This document shows positions 38,648 to 46,410 of a DNA stretch of 64,000 nucleotides, piece after piece (the first letter of the stretch is position 1; each line of letters begins with the position of its first letter). Source of the stretch: Bin87 sp965208015 (GTDB lineage: Bacteria > Chloroflexota > Dehalococcoidia > Lucifugimonadales > UBA3495); the NCBI GenBank assembly GCA_965208015.1, contig OZ242308.1, positions 868,001 to 932,000 on the forward strand. Reading direction: 5' to 3'. The translations under genes and the position numbers were made by a program. The notes beneath the pieces are model-generated. The model searched no databases. It was given only the letters and a program-made list of their open reading frames with translations, and was not told where the DNA came from.

Positions 38648-39681
38648 CTGGCATTGACCTGCGCCAGCCGTATTGCACGACGCTCCGCACGCTCACGACG
38701 CTTTACGGCTGGCATTCGTTCCTCTGGTTCACCAATCAGGTCAACGTAGCGCAGGTGTTTGCCTACAGCTCCAACGGCCAGCGTTGTCATCTGGTCAACC
38801 GTGTCCATAGGCCGCGTGTTATGCCGGCCAGCGAATTCCACCGCGTACCGGTGCAGGTGCTTTGGAGACATCTGGTGATAGACGCCGTGATAACCGCGTT
38901 TGAGGTTTGACCAGAAATTCTCAATTCCGTTGGTGTGAGCCTGTCCGTTGACGTATTCACCTACACCGTGCTTGACGGCCTCATGGTCTATGCCGAAGGT
39001 GCTGATGCCTACGTAGGCCGCGTGTTCATCGGTATAGACCGTTGTTCCAGGTTCAACGGCATAGCGCACGAAACCTTGCAAAGTAGCCTTGTCAGTGCGC
39101 TCCACAACGGCAACCTTGACCTTGCCAGTATCGCGGTCTTTTACGCCAACAACCGGCGTCTTGCCGACAGTGCCACGTCCGCTATTGAGCTTCTTGGACT
39201 TGTGCTTGTTGGACTCCTTGCCGCCAATGTACGTCTCGTCTGCCTCTACCGGACCGGCGAACTTGTCCTCTGACACATTCCAAGCCTCGCGGATGCGGTG
39301 TGCCATGTGCCACGCGGATTTCTGCGTGATGCCGAGGTCACGGTGGAGTTTCATGCTCGACACGCCTTTGAGGTTGGTGCTGTACAGGTAGAAGGCGATG
39401 CACCACTTGGAGAGCGGCAACTTGCTGTCGTGCATGATAGTTCCGGTCTTGACGGTGAAATCACGCTTGCAAGGATTACAGCGGTAGGCTGGTGTCTTGC
39501 GGCCATTGGTACGTGGTGAGACGTTATCGCCGTTGCAGTAGGCGCAGCGAATACCGTTCGGCCAGCGACGTTCTACGAGCCACCGTTCGGCCTCTGCCTC
39601 ATTGCTGAATTTCTGGACGGCCTCGATAAGTGTGATGCCAGTGCGGTTGGCGCGTCCGGGTCCTTTGTGCTTTTCGTTCAT
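38644..39681 (-). CDS. IS1595-family (ISXO2-like) transposase
   Basis: 345 residues. N-terminal zinc ribbon C46-x2-C49 ... C68-x2-C71 (RCAYC, RCNPC), helical linker LGITQKSAWHMAHRIREAW, and the DDE core: D148 in EADETYIGGK, D218 in YTDEHAAY, E254 in NGIENFWSNLKRGYHGVYHQMSPKHLHRYAVEFAGRHN (parts). This is the full ISXO2 signature. The C-terminal 40 residues are basic. No frameshift, so the element may still be active. Confidence 0.95.
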   Translation of the reverse strand: MNEKHKGPGRANRTGITLIEAVQKFSNEAEAERWLVERRWPNGIRCAYCNGDNVSPRTNGRKTPAYRCNPCKRDFTVKTGTIMHDSKLPLSKWCIAFYLYSTNLKGVSSMKLHRDLGITQKSAWHMAHRIREAWNVSEDKFAGPVEADETYIGGKESNKHKSKKLNSGRGTVGKTPVVGVKDRDTGKVKVAVVERTDKATLQGFVRYAVEPGTTVYTDEHAAYVGISTFGIDHEAVKHGVGEYVNGQAHTNGIENFWSNLKRGYHGVYHQMSPKHLHRYAVEFAGRHNTRPMDTVDQMTTLAVGAVGKHLRYVDLIGEPEERMPAVKRRERAERRAIRLAQVNAS

Positions 39682-39722
39682 TTGGTGTTTTTGGCTCCGT
39701 TGCCTACTTGATTTATGGAAGC

Positions 39723-39752
39723 AGTGTACATCATGCGGAGCGCAGTTGTCAA
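39723..39752 (-). promoter_or_regulatory. transposase promoter
   Basis: Minus strand TTGACA (39752-39747), 18-base spacer, TACACT (39728-39723). Start predicted near 39716, 35 bases before ATG 39681. Confidence 0.65.
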
Positions 39753-39778
39753 GGTTTTTGGAGCGGTTTTATTCAGAG

Positions 39779-39807
39779 TTGACTTTTTCTGGTCTGCCGG
39801 CTACGTT
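39779..39807 (+). promoter_or_regulatory. promoter of rightward passenger genes, twin of 37978-38006
   Basis: TTGACT (39779-39784), 17-base spacer, TACGTT (39802-39807), then GCCACAGTT from 39814. These elements and the first transcribed bases repeat those at 37978-38022, while the spacers differ. Confidence 0.65.
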
Positions 39808-39844
39808 GTCGCCGCCACAGTTTTACCAGTTGCAGGAGTCGAAA

Positions 39845-40066
39845 ATGGGTAACGGGCCTACTACGGTGATTGCCAATCAATCGCCAATCCAGTACGTCGT
39901 CATCCTCGTTGGAGTTGGCGAGAATTTACAGCAGGTTCTTTCGCAACTTGCGGAGACTGCTGTGAACCTATCCGCCAATCCGCCGACACAGGAAACGGTC
40001 GTTGTTGACGTTGAACAAGCGTTGCGGGACGCTGGTAAATCGCCAGGGAACGAAACGGCGGAATAG
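39845..40066 (+). CDS. transposon passenger, hypothetical protein
   Basis: 73 residues from ATG 39845 (GGAG upstream). MGNGPTTVIANQSPIQYVVILVGVGENLQQVL, QLAETAVNLSANPP (parts); no signal peptide, not recognised. Eleven bases before the next gene, same promoter. Confidence 0.55.
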   Translation: MGNGPTTVIANQSPIQYVVILVGVGENLQQVLSQLAETAVNLSANPPTQETVVVDVEQALRDAGKSPGNETAE

Positions 40067-40077
40067 GAGGCGGAACG

Positions 40078-40287
40078 ATGCCACGACGCAAAATCTGGTT
40101 CTCGATCCGCGAACCAGTTACTTGCCACCTGTACGATGATTGCGGTTCAGTTGACCGCATTTATGCCGAGCACGAAGCGGAAGCATTCGTAGAGGTTGAC
40201 GGTCGCCGCTGGCCGAATAAACTGCCGCCAATGGCGAGAATTTGCGAGCTCTGTGAAAGGCAGTTCAACGCCGAACAGAAAACCTAG
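40078..40287 (+). CDS. transposon passenger, small protein with Cys pair
   Basis: 69 residues, AGGAGG RBS. MPRRKIWFSIREPVTCHLYDDCG and C-terminal ARICELCERQFNAEQ. The CELC pair with the earlier TCHLYDDC could form a zinc finger; not a known family to me. Its TAG overlaps the stop of the opposite-strand gene in a shared CTAG. Confidence 0.55.
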   Translation: MPRRKIWFSIREPVTCHLYDDCGSVDRIYAEHEAEAFVEVDGRRWPNKLPPMARICELCERQFNAEQKT

Positions 40288-40538
40288 AAAAACGTAACCA
40301 TCCAAACAGGCCGATTCGGTTTGCCGCCGAAATACGTCCATATCAACGCCATTTTCCATATCTGGAAACCGTTTTCGGCGGCAATACACTCTACTAGGCA
40401 AGCATCCTCGTTATCACCGTCAAACTTGATGTTACGTGAATACGGGTCATTAGCATCAACGTCTATCCACTCGGATACCTTAATGCCGTCTTGCAGCAAA
40501 ATCTCGGCAAGCGCGGGTATGGTTTTAGTTGAGGTCAT
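40284..40538 (-). CDS. transposon passenger, hypothetical protein
   Basis: 84 residues, AAGGAG upstream of ATG 40538. ALAEILLQDGIKVSEWIDVDANDPYSRNIKFD (parts), CLVECIAAENGFQIWKMALIW. Not recognised. It starts four bases inside the end of the altered PaREP1-like gene, so it may be transcribed from the host gene's promoter. Confidence 0.55.
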   Translation of the reverse strand: MTSTKTIPALAEILLQDGIKVSEWIDVDANDPYSRNIKFDGDNEDACLVECIAAENGFQIWKMALIWTYFGGKPNRPVWMVTFF

Positions 40539-40990
40539 TCACAGCTCCTTGGGTGTGGGTGAGGGATTAGGCGGGTGAGTGAAGCGGGTGTACATAGGTA
40601 TGTAATTGCCTTTGGATAGTCGTTGACCAGCGCGACCAGACGGTTCACGAAGCGGTGGACGATGGGCCGGTCGGCGACGATCTCGTAGTCCTCCATCTCG
40701 TCGTGAAAGAAGTTCTTGTGAAACTTTTCCGCGGCGATGAAGCCGGCTGACAGGAATGGATCATCGTATTCGTCGGCAAGTCGGATGGTTGCGTTCTTGG
40801 TGGCGCGATGGCTGCGATATTGCCAGCCGCGCTGCCTGGCGGCGGCTATAACCGCTTGCGTGGCCGCGCCGTAGAGCTTTTCCGAACCCTGTCGACGATC
40901 TCCCGCGCCGAATTCACGGTCCGACTGCGCCAGGAAGGCAATGGCCTGGTCGATGCATTGAGCCACGGTATCCTCTCTGGCGGTGGCCAT
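40535..40990 (-). CDS. PaREP1-like protein with transposon-encoded C-terminus
   Basis: 151 residues: 126 native ones, then 25 read from the transposon end. The native gene would have ended N-G-V-stop at 37111, giving 129 residues; the insertion replaced these three codons with KAITYLCTPASL and more. Core: FLAQSDREFGAGDRRQGSEKLYGAATQAVIAAARQRGW (parts), FIAAEKFHKNFFHDEMED. Paralogous to 15979-16338. Function unknown; the helical core is probably intact. Confidence 0.75.
   Translation of the reverse strand: MATAREDTVAQCIDQAIAFLAQSDREFGAGDRRQGSEKLYGAATQAVIAAARQRGWQYRSHRATKNATIRLADEYDDPFLSAGFIAAEKFHKNFFHDEMEDYEIVADRPIVHRFVNRLVALVNDYPKAITYLCTPASLTRLIPHPHPRSCE
40587..40618 (-). repeat. right terminal inverted repeat and target duplication
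   Basis: TIR (40587-40610) is an exact inverted copy of the left 24 bases, followed by TTTGGATA (40611-40618). It encodes part of the altered C-terminus of the PaREP1-like protein at 40535-40990. Confidence 0.95.
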
Positions 40991-41140
40991 CGTCGCCTCC
41001 TTGCAGGATTGATAGTCAGCGCGTTGGCACGATTATCATACCCGAATTTTCCGGGTGAGCGGAGCCGTCACGCTTGTTTGGCGTTGGTCAAAATTCCGAC
41101 GCCGCGACGCGGGTAGACGCGAACACAGCCGGGCAGCCGG

Positions 41141-44100
41141 CTAGTCGTTGCCGGGACTGATCGCAGGGCTCTCCCCAGTCGCGGGTGATGGTTGCTCCAG
41201 GGAGTCGGCCGCCGCGCTTCCCGAGCGGATCTTCAACAGTCGCAGCACGCGGCGGTAGAGGTTGGGCGCCGACTCTTCGAACAGCATGTAGACCACCGGG
41301 ACCGCCACCAGGGTGAGGAAAGTGGAGCTGATCAGGCCGCCGATGACGACGGTGGCAAGTTCCGCGCCCACCAGCCCGGCCGACTCGCTGAGCGACAGGG
41401 GGATCAACGCCAGGATGGTGGTGAACGCGGTCATCAGGATGGGACGCACGCGGGTTCGGCCGGCGGACATCACGGCGTCCAGGGGTTCCAGGCCGGCACG
41501 CCGTTGCTGGTGAACGAAAGTAAGCAGCACGATGGCGTTCGTCACTACGATGCCCACCAGGAGCAGGAATCCCATGAGAGCCGGCAGGCTCAGCGAGCGG
41601 TCGGTGATTACCAGCGCGACCAGGGCGCCCACCACGGCCAGCGGCATACTCAGCACCACGATGAAGGGGATTTTCAGCGAGCCCAGGGTGGCCACCATCA
41701 CCAGGTACACCAGGGAAACGCCGATGACCATGGCCACGTAGACGTTGTTGAACTCCTCCCGGATGTCGCTGAAGGTGCCGCCGGAGCGGACGCTCACTCC
41801 GGGAGGCAGGGGTGTGGATGCGACGATACCGTCGATGCGGTCGCCGATGGCGCCGGCGTCCCGCCCGGCCAGGCCGCCGGAAATGGTGGCGGAGCGGTGG
41901 CCGTCGTAATGGGTGACCACGCTGGGGCCGACGGTGCGCCGGGTGTCGGCGATGCTGCCCAGCGGGATGGCGCCGGCGTTGCTGCCGATGGGCAGGAGGG
42001 GGATGTCCGACGGGTCGTCCACGGCTTCCTGAGCCCCACGCACGACCACGTCCAGCGTTTCGCCTTCCACGTCGATCTCGGCGACGTCGCTGCCGCGCAT
42101 CCAGGTGCGGATCTGGTTGGCAACGCTCATGGTGGACAGGCCGTAGCGTCCGGCTGCGTCGGGGTCGATGGCAATGGTCAGCTCCTCTCTGCCATCGACG
42201 ATGTTGGTCTGGACGTTGCGCACGCCGGGGTCGCGTTCGACGGCGGCCCGCAGCCGGTCGGTGGCGATGCGCACGTCTTCGTAGTTGGCGCCGGTGAGGG
42301 TGAGGCGCAGACCGCCGCCACGGCCCGGCCCGCCGGTGTCGGCAAAGACTCGGGTGGTCACGCCGCGCTTTTCCGGCAGCGCATTCCGTATCTGTTCGTC
42401 CAGGTCGTCCGGGGCCTGGTCTCCCAGCAGGATGTTGAATCCGGCCCGGTCGAAGGCTGCGTCGGCGGTGGACCCGAAGCTGCGGCTGCTGGCGCCTAGG
42501 GTGACCTGGTAGCTCTCGACGGCTTCGGTGGAGACGAACTCATCCAGGATGTCTTCAACCTCGCTGACTTCCTGCACGAGTTGGCCAGTGGAGGGATTGC
42601 CGCTGAGGGTGAGGTCGATGCGGATGCCTTCGGTGCGTCCCTGGGAGAACAGTTCGATGGGCAGTTGGCGGACGAGTGTCAGGCTGGCCAGCACGATTAA
42701 AATGCTGACGATGGCGGTAATCAGCCGGTAGCGCAGGGCCAACCGGAGGACGGGGGTGTACAGCTTTTGCAGGTAGGTATCGCCCCGGGGGTTGGCCGGG
42801 TCGTCGGTCATGTCGCCGGCGCGCAGGAACCACGACGCCAGCACCGGCACCGCGGTCAGGGCGACCAGGGTGGACGCCAAAAGGGAAACGCAGACGGTCT
42901 GGGCGAAGGGGGAGAAGAATTGCCCCACCACTCCCGGCAGGAAGCCCAGGGGAACGAACACCGCCACCGTGGTCAGGGTGGACGCGACGACCGGCGGGCT
43001 GACCTCCTGGGTAGCCGCGATTACCGCTACCGCGCGGGGGCTGCCCTCCTGGATGTGCCGGTAGATGTTCTCCAGCACGACGATGCTGTCGTCAACGATC
43101 CGGCCGACGGCGATGGCCAGGCCGGCCAGGCTCATGAAGTTCAGCGTCCAGTCGAGCAGGGCCATGACCAGCATGGTTATCATCACGCTGAGGGGGATGG
43201 ACAAGGCGATGATGATGGTGGGCCGGATGGCGTTGGCGATGCCCGCGAAGGGCCGCGGCCGCAACTGCAGCAGGAAGAGGAACACCGCAGCCACGGCAAA
43301 GATAAAGCCCTGCATACCCTGCCCAATCACTTTGCCCAGCTCTTCTTCCAGCCGAGGCGCCTGGCTGTCGACCACCGCGATTTCCAGGTCCGGCGGCAGT
43401 TGGTCGTGGAGGTCTGCCAGCAGTTCGTCGATGGCGTGGGTGATTTCGATGGTGTTCCCGTCGCCGGTCTTGTGAACGTTCAGGCTGACGCTGGGCTGGC
43501 CGTTGGTACGGGAGATGGTCGTGGCCTCTGGCGTAGCGACCCGGACATCGGCGACTTCGGACATTCGGATTGGGGTGGCGTTGTTGGCCGGAGCGCGAGG
43601 GGCGGCCGTCGACCCGGCGGGACGTGAAAAACCGACGGGCAAGTTGCGGATGGTGTCCAGGTCGGTGTAGCCGTGAAAGGCGCGGACGGTCACCGTGCCT
43701 TCGGCGGACTCCACGGTCCCGGCGTTCACGTCAACGGAGTTTCCCTGCAGCGCCCCGATGACGTTCTGGATGGTCAATCCGTAGGTGTTCAGCAAGGTCG
43801 GGTCCACCGTGATGATTACCTGTTCATTTACGCCGCCTTCAACCTGCACCTCGAAAACGCCCGGAATCGCCTGAAGCGGTGGGGTGATCTGACGCTCGAC
43901 GATCCGGAGCAGCTCGGGGATATCCCGCTGACCCGACACGCTCAGCTCCGTGACCGGTCGCCGGTTGGGCGTCAGCTCGAATACGCGGGGGTCGCCGGCG
44001 GCGTCCGGCAGCCGCAAGCCGGATACCCGGCTGACGATTTCGGCCTCGGCCTCCTCGATATCAACGTTGTGCTCGAAACTGGCCCGGATGCGAGAGTTGC

Positions 44101-44362
44101 TGGACCGCGACGTTGACGTCAGTTCTCTCAGCCCCTCCATGCCGATTATCAGGTCCTCGATGGGCTTGGTGACCTCTTGCGAGACCTGGTACGGCGTGCC
44201 CTGCTGGTAGGAAGTGGAGACGTTGATCACGCGCAGGCTGATCTCGGGAAATAGCTCCTGCTGCAACTGCCGGTAGGAGTAGATACCGCCGGCCAGCACA
44301 AGGATCAGGATCAGGACGGTGACGGTCCGACTATGCAAAGCCAACTTGGTCAGAATTATCAT
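41141..44362 (-). CDS. RND-superfamily efflux transporter (AcrB/HAE-like)
   Basis: 1073 residues, proton-driven exporter in the cytoplasmic membrane. TM1 near 15-30, large periplasmic-type loop, a cluster of TMs with GRIVDDSIVVLENIYRHIQEGS (paired Asp in TM4), second loop with DRAGFNILL, then the second TM cluster GFLLLVGIVVTNAIVLLTFVHQQRRAG and TRVRPILMTAFTTILALIPL. No membrane-fusion or outer-membrane partner is adjacent, as in monoderm RND pumps. Its ATG overlaps the tlyA stop (ATGA). Confidence 0.92.
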   Translation of the reverse strand: MIILTKLALHSRTVTVLILILVLAGGIYSYRQLQQELFPEISLRVINVSTSYQQGTPYQVSQEVTKPIEDLIIGMEGLRELTSTSRSSNSRIRASFEHNVDIEEAEAEIVSRVSGLRLPDAAGDPRVFELTPNRRPVTELSVSGQRDIPELLRIVERQITPPLQAIPGVFEVQVEGGVNEQVIITVDPTLLNTYGLTIQNVIGALQGNSVDVNAGTVESAEGTVTVRAFHGYTDLDTIRNLPVGFSRPAGSTAAPRAPANNATPIRMSEVADVRVATPEATTISRTNGQPSVSLNVHKTGDGNTIEITHAIDELLADLHDQLPPDLEIAVVDSQAPRLEEELGKVIGQGMQGFIFAVAAVFLFLLQLRPRPFAGIANAIRPTIIIALSIPLSVMITMLVMALLDWTLNFMSLAGLAIAVGRIVDDSIVVLENIYRHIQEGSPRAVAVIAATQEVSPPVVASTLTTVAVFVPLGFLPGVVGQFFSPFAQTVCVSLLASTLVALTAVPVLASWFLRAGDMTDDPANPRGDTYLQKLYTPVLRLALRYRLITAIVSILIVLASLTLVRQLPIELFSQGRTEGIRIDLTLSGNPSTGQLVQEVSEVEDILDEFVSTEAVESYQVTLGASSRSFGSTADAAFDRAGFNILLGDQAPDDLDEQIRNALPEKRGVTTRVFADTGGPGRGGGLRLTLTGANYEDVRIATDRLRAAVERDPGVRNVQTNIVDGREELTIAIDPDAAGRYGLSTMSVANQIRTWMRGSDVAEIDVEGETLDVVVRGAQEAVDDPSDIPLLPIGSNAGAIPLGSIADTRRTVGPSVVTHYDGHRSATISGGLAGRDAGAIGDRIDGIVASTPLPPGVSVRSGGTFSDIREEFNNVYVAMVIGVSLVYLVMVATLGSLKIPFIVVLSMPLAVVGALVALVITDRSLSLPALMGFLLLVGIVVTNAIVLLTFVHQQRRAGLEPLDAVMSAGRTRVRPILMTAFTTILALIPLSLSESAGLVGAELATVVIGGLISSTFLTLVAVPVVYMLFEESAPNLYRRVLRLLKIRSGSAAADSLEQPSPATGESPAISPGND

Positions 44363-45129
44363 CTACGCAACAACGCCAGGAACTCGCGGTTCCCAGCGTC
44401 CCCCGTAATCGGCGACGGGATTGTATCAAGGAGCGTGATGTCGTCCCTGGAGTTGAACCATTGCTGGACCCTGGCGAGGATGTCGTCTCGGAGAGTGTCG
44501 TTTCGGATGATGCCGCCCCGGCCGACCTCGCCGCGTCGTGCCTCGAACTGGGGTTTGGTCAGCGCGATGGCGTAGCCGCCGGGCTTCAGGTGTGCCAGGG
44601 GCTCCGGCAGTGCCATGGTCAGGGAAATGAACGACACGTCCGCTACCAGCAGATCGACCGCCTCGGGCAGCTCAAAGGGATACCGGACATTGACCCTCTC
44701 CATACAGGTGACACGCGGGTCCTGGCGCAGCCGGTAATGCAGTTGGCCGTGTCCGACGTCGACGGCATAAACATGGGCCGCGCCACGCTGGAGCAGGCAG
44801 TCCGTGAAGCCGCCGGTGGATGCGCCCACGTCCAGGGCGGTGATCCCGTCGAGGAGTATGCCGTGGGGTTGTGTCCAGGTGTCCAGGGCATGGGCCAGCT
44901 TGACGCCGCCGCGGCTGACGTAGGGCAGCCGCTCGCGGAGTTCCAGGGGAGTGTCAGGATCCAGGAACGCGCCGGCCTTCTGGACGGGGCCTGTCGGCGA
45001 GAGCACTGCGCCGGCCATGATCAGGGCCTGCGCCTGCTCACGGCTCTCCACCAGGCCCCGCTCCACTAGCAATACATCGGCGCGTTTACGGGTCTGCTTG
45101 CGTGGCGGCCGCTGCGGTGATCCTGACAT
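44359..45129 (-). CDS. tlyA: TlyA-family rRNA methyltransferase
   Basis: 2'-O-methyltransferase acting on 16S and often 23S rRNA. 256 residues: N-terminal S4 domain (RADVLLVERGLVESREQAQALIMAGAV), then YVSRGGVKLAHAL, SAM motif ALDVGASTGGFTDCLLQRGA, VYAVDVGHGQLHYRLRQDPRV, DLLVADVSFISL and KPQFEARRGEVGRGGIIRN. All typical. Coupled to the downstream RND gene by four overlapping bases. Confidence 0.93.
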   Translation of the reverse strand: MSGSPQRPPRKQTRKRADVLLVERGLVESREQAQALIMAGAVLSPTGPVQKAGAFLDPDTPLELRERLPYVSRGGVKLAHALDTWTQPHGILLDGITALDVGASTGGFTDCLLQRGAAHVYAVDVGHGQLHYRLRQDPRVTCMERVNVRYPFELPEAVDLLVADVSFISLTMALPEPLAHLKPGGYAIALTKPQFEARRGEVGRGGIIRNDTLRDDILARVQQWFNSRDDITLLDTIPSPITGDAGNREFLALLRR

Positions 45130-45140
45130 GGAATAGACGG

Positions 45141-45977
45141 CTATTCGCCGATGAAATGGGGTCGGCGTTTTTCGAGGAAGGCGCGAAAGCCCTCGTGGTA
45201 ATCGCGGGTGTCGAACTGGGTCAGGGGAAGGTCGGCCTCGTCGGGAGTCAGGTCAAGGGAGGGCTTGGCCAGCACCTGGTTCATGGTCTTTTTGTTGACG
45301 GCGTGGGACAGGGGAGCCAGCGCGGCGATGTCGGCGGCCAGCTTGTAGGTGACCTCCTCCAGCCGCTCCACGGGCGCCACCTGGTTCACCAGGCCGATGC
45401 GGAGGGCTTCTTCGGCGTCCAGCAACCGTCCCGACAGCAGAATGTACAGGGCGTTGCCTTTGCCCACGAGGTTCACCAGCCCGTACATCTCGCGGTGTCC
45501 GATGGTGATGCCCAGGCGGGCCACGGGAATGCCCAGGCGGCTGCCCTCGGCGGCGATGCGCAGGTCGGTGGCGACGGCGAGCTCACAACCGCCGCCGGCG
45601 GCAAACCCCCGTATCATCGATATGACAGGGGTGCCGATCTCCGCCACCGTTTCCAGCAGCCCGTCCACGGCGGCGTTGTACACGCGGCCCTTGGTGGAGT
45701 CGCTGCGGTGCTGCTCGAAGTCGCTGATGTCAGCGCCGGCCGAGAAGGCTTCTTCACCGGCGCCAGCAATCACGACGCAGCGGACTTCCCGGTCGCTGTC
45801 CAGATCGCGCAGCAGCGTGGTCAGTTCTACCCACATGTCCAGCGAAATGGCGTTGCGCTGGGCCGGCCGGTTGATGGTCACGGTGGCCACCGGCGGTTCC
45901 CGCCGCACGAGGATGTATCCATTGGCGTCAACCGGCGTGTCTTCGGCTGGAGTTCGTAGGGCGGCAGTGTCGGTCAT
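45141..45977 (-). CDS. enoyl-CoA hydratase/isomerase family protein
   Basis: Crotonase fold, 278 residues. VATVTINRPAQRNAISLDMW, the oxyanion segment VIAGAGEEAFSAGADISDF, MIRGFAAGGGCELAVATDLRIAAEGSRLGIPVARLGI (parts; the Glu in GGGCELA fits a hydratase), and a C-terminal EGFRAFLEKRRPHF. May act in beta-oxidation or supply PHA precursors; the exact reaction cannot be told. 11 bases upstream of tlyA start. Confidence 0.88.
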   Translation of the reverse strand: MTDTAALRTPAEDTPVDANGYILVRREPPVATVTINRPAQRNAISLDMWVELTTLLRDLDSDREVRCVVIAGAGEEAFSAGADISDFEQHRSDSTKGRVYNAAVDGLLETVAEIGTPVISMIRGFAAGGGCELAVATDLRIAAEGSRLGIPVARLGITIGHREMYGLVNLVGKGNALYILLSGRLLDAEEALRIGLVNQVAPVERLEEVTYKLAADIAALAPLSHAVNKKTMNQVLAKPSLDLTPDEADLPLTQFDTRDYHEGFRAFLEKRRPHFIGE

Positions 45978-46051
45978 CGGTTGAGGCTCCTGCGTATGGT
46001 CGAACTGTAACGGCGCGAAAAAGCGTATCGGCGCGCGGGCCGACAGTCAAC

Positions 46052-46099
46052 CGAAACGAACCTCCTGCGAAACGAACCTCCTGCGAAACGAACCTCCCG
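46052..46099. repeat. three tandem 16-bp repeats
   Basis: Three head-to-tail copies of CGAAACGAACCTCCTG (third ends CCCG). They lie about 100 bases upstream of a very AT-rich stretch (46160-46290) that leads to the promoter of the binding-protein operon. Nothing else is seen between 45978 and 46284. Confidence 0.9.
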
Positions 46100-46284
46100 G
46101 ACCTTCGCTTTTGCGAGTGAGGAATGTGGACTGGCGTCGCGCCTCTATGTGAGCGGAAACTGCTTTAATATTCACTAAATTCGGCATATAACCGCCGATT
46201 ATGCTGAAAATTATATTATCAAACGCAATGAAAATCTCGATTATGCATCGGAAAAATCAATATTATGATTACAGATAAATATTA

Positions 46285-46313
46285 TTGACCAGCATCCGGT
46301 GTTCGTTTACAAT
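46285..46313 (+). promoter_or_regulatory. promoter of the first peptide-ABC module
   Basis: TTGACC (46285-46290), 17-base spacer, TACAAT (46308-46313), preceded by about 130 AT-rich bases that could act as an UP element. Start near 46320, leader about 90 bases. Confidence 0.75.
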
Positions 46314-46410
46314 CGCGGGGCGGTTTACGACCGCGACAGGACTCGCATTACCAGATTGTCGCCTTGAATCTCGCCGGATTGTCAATTTCCTGTCATATGG
46401 AGGGGCTCCG

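Larger units (their letters stand above)
37129..40610. mobile_element. IS1595-family transposon with passenger genes (3,482 bp)
   Basis: Bounded by perfect 24-bp terminal inverted repeats (37129-37152, 40587-40610) and an 8-bp target duplication TTTGGATA (37121-37128, 40611-40618). It encodes an ISXO2-type transposase (38644-39681) plus six small unrecognised ORFs, a tRNA-like gene with terminator, and a structured leader. IS1595 elements are known for 8-bp duplications and for passenger genes. Removing it plus one TSD restores a continuous PaREP1-like gene ending at 37111. Base composition is markedly lower in GC than both flanks. Confidence 0.93.

Noticed and set aside
46052..46099. CRISPR-like repeats
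   Set aside because: The 16-bp units are directly tandem without spacers, and no cas genes are present.
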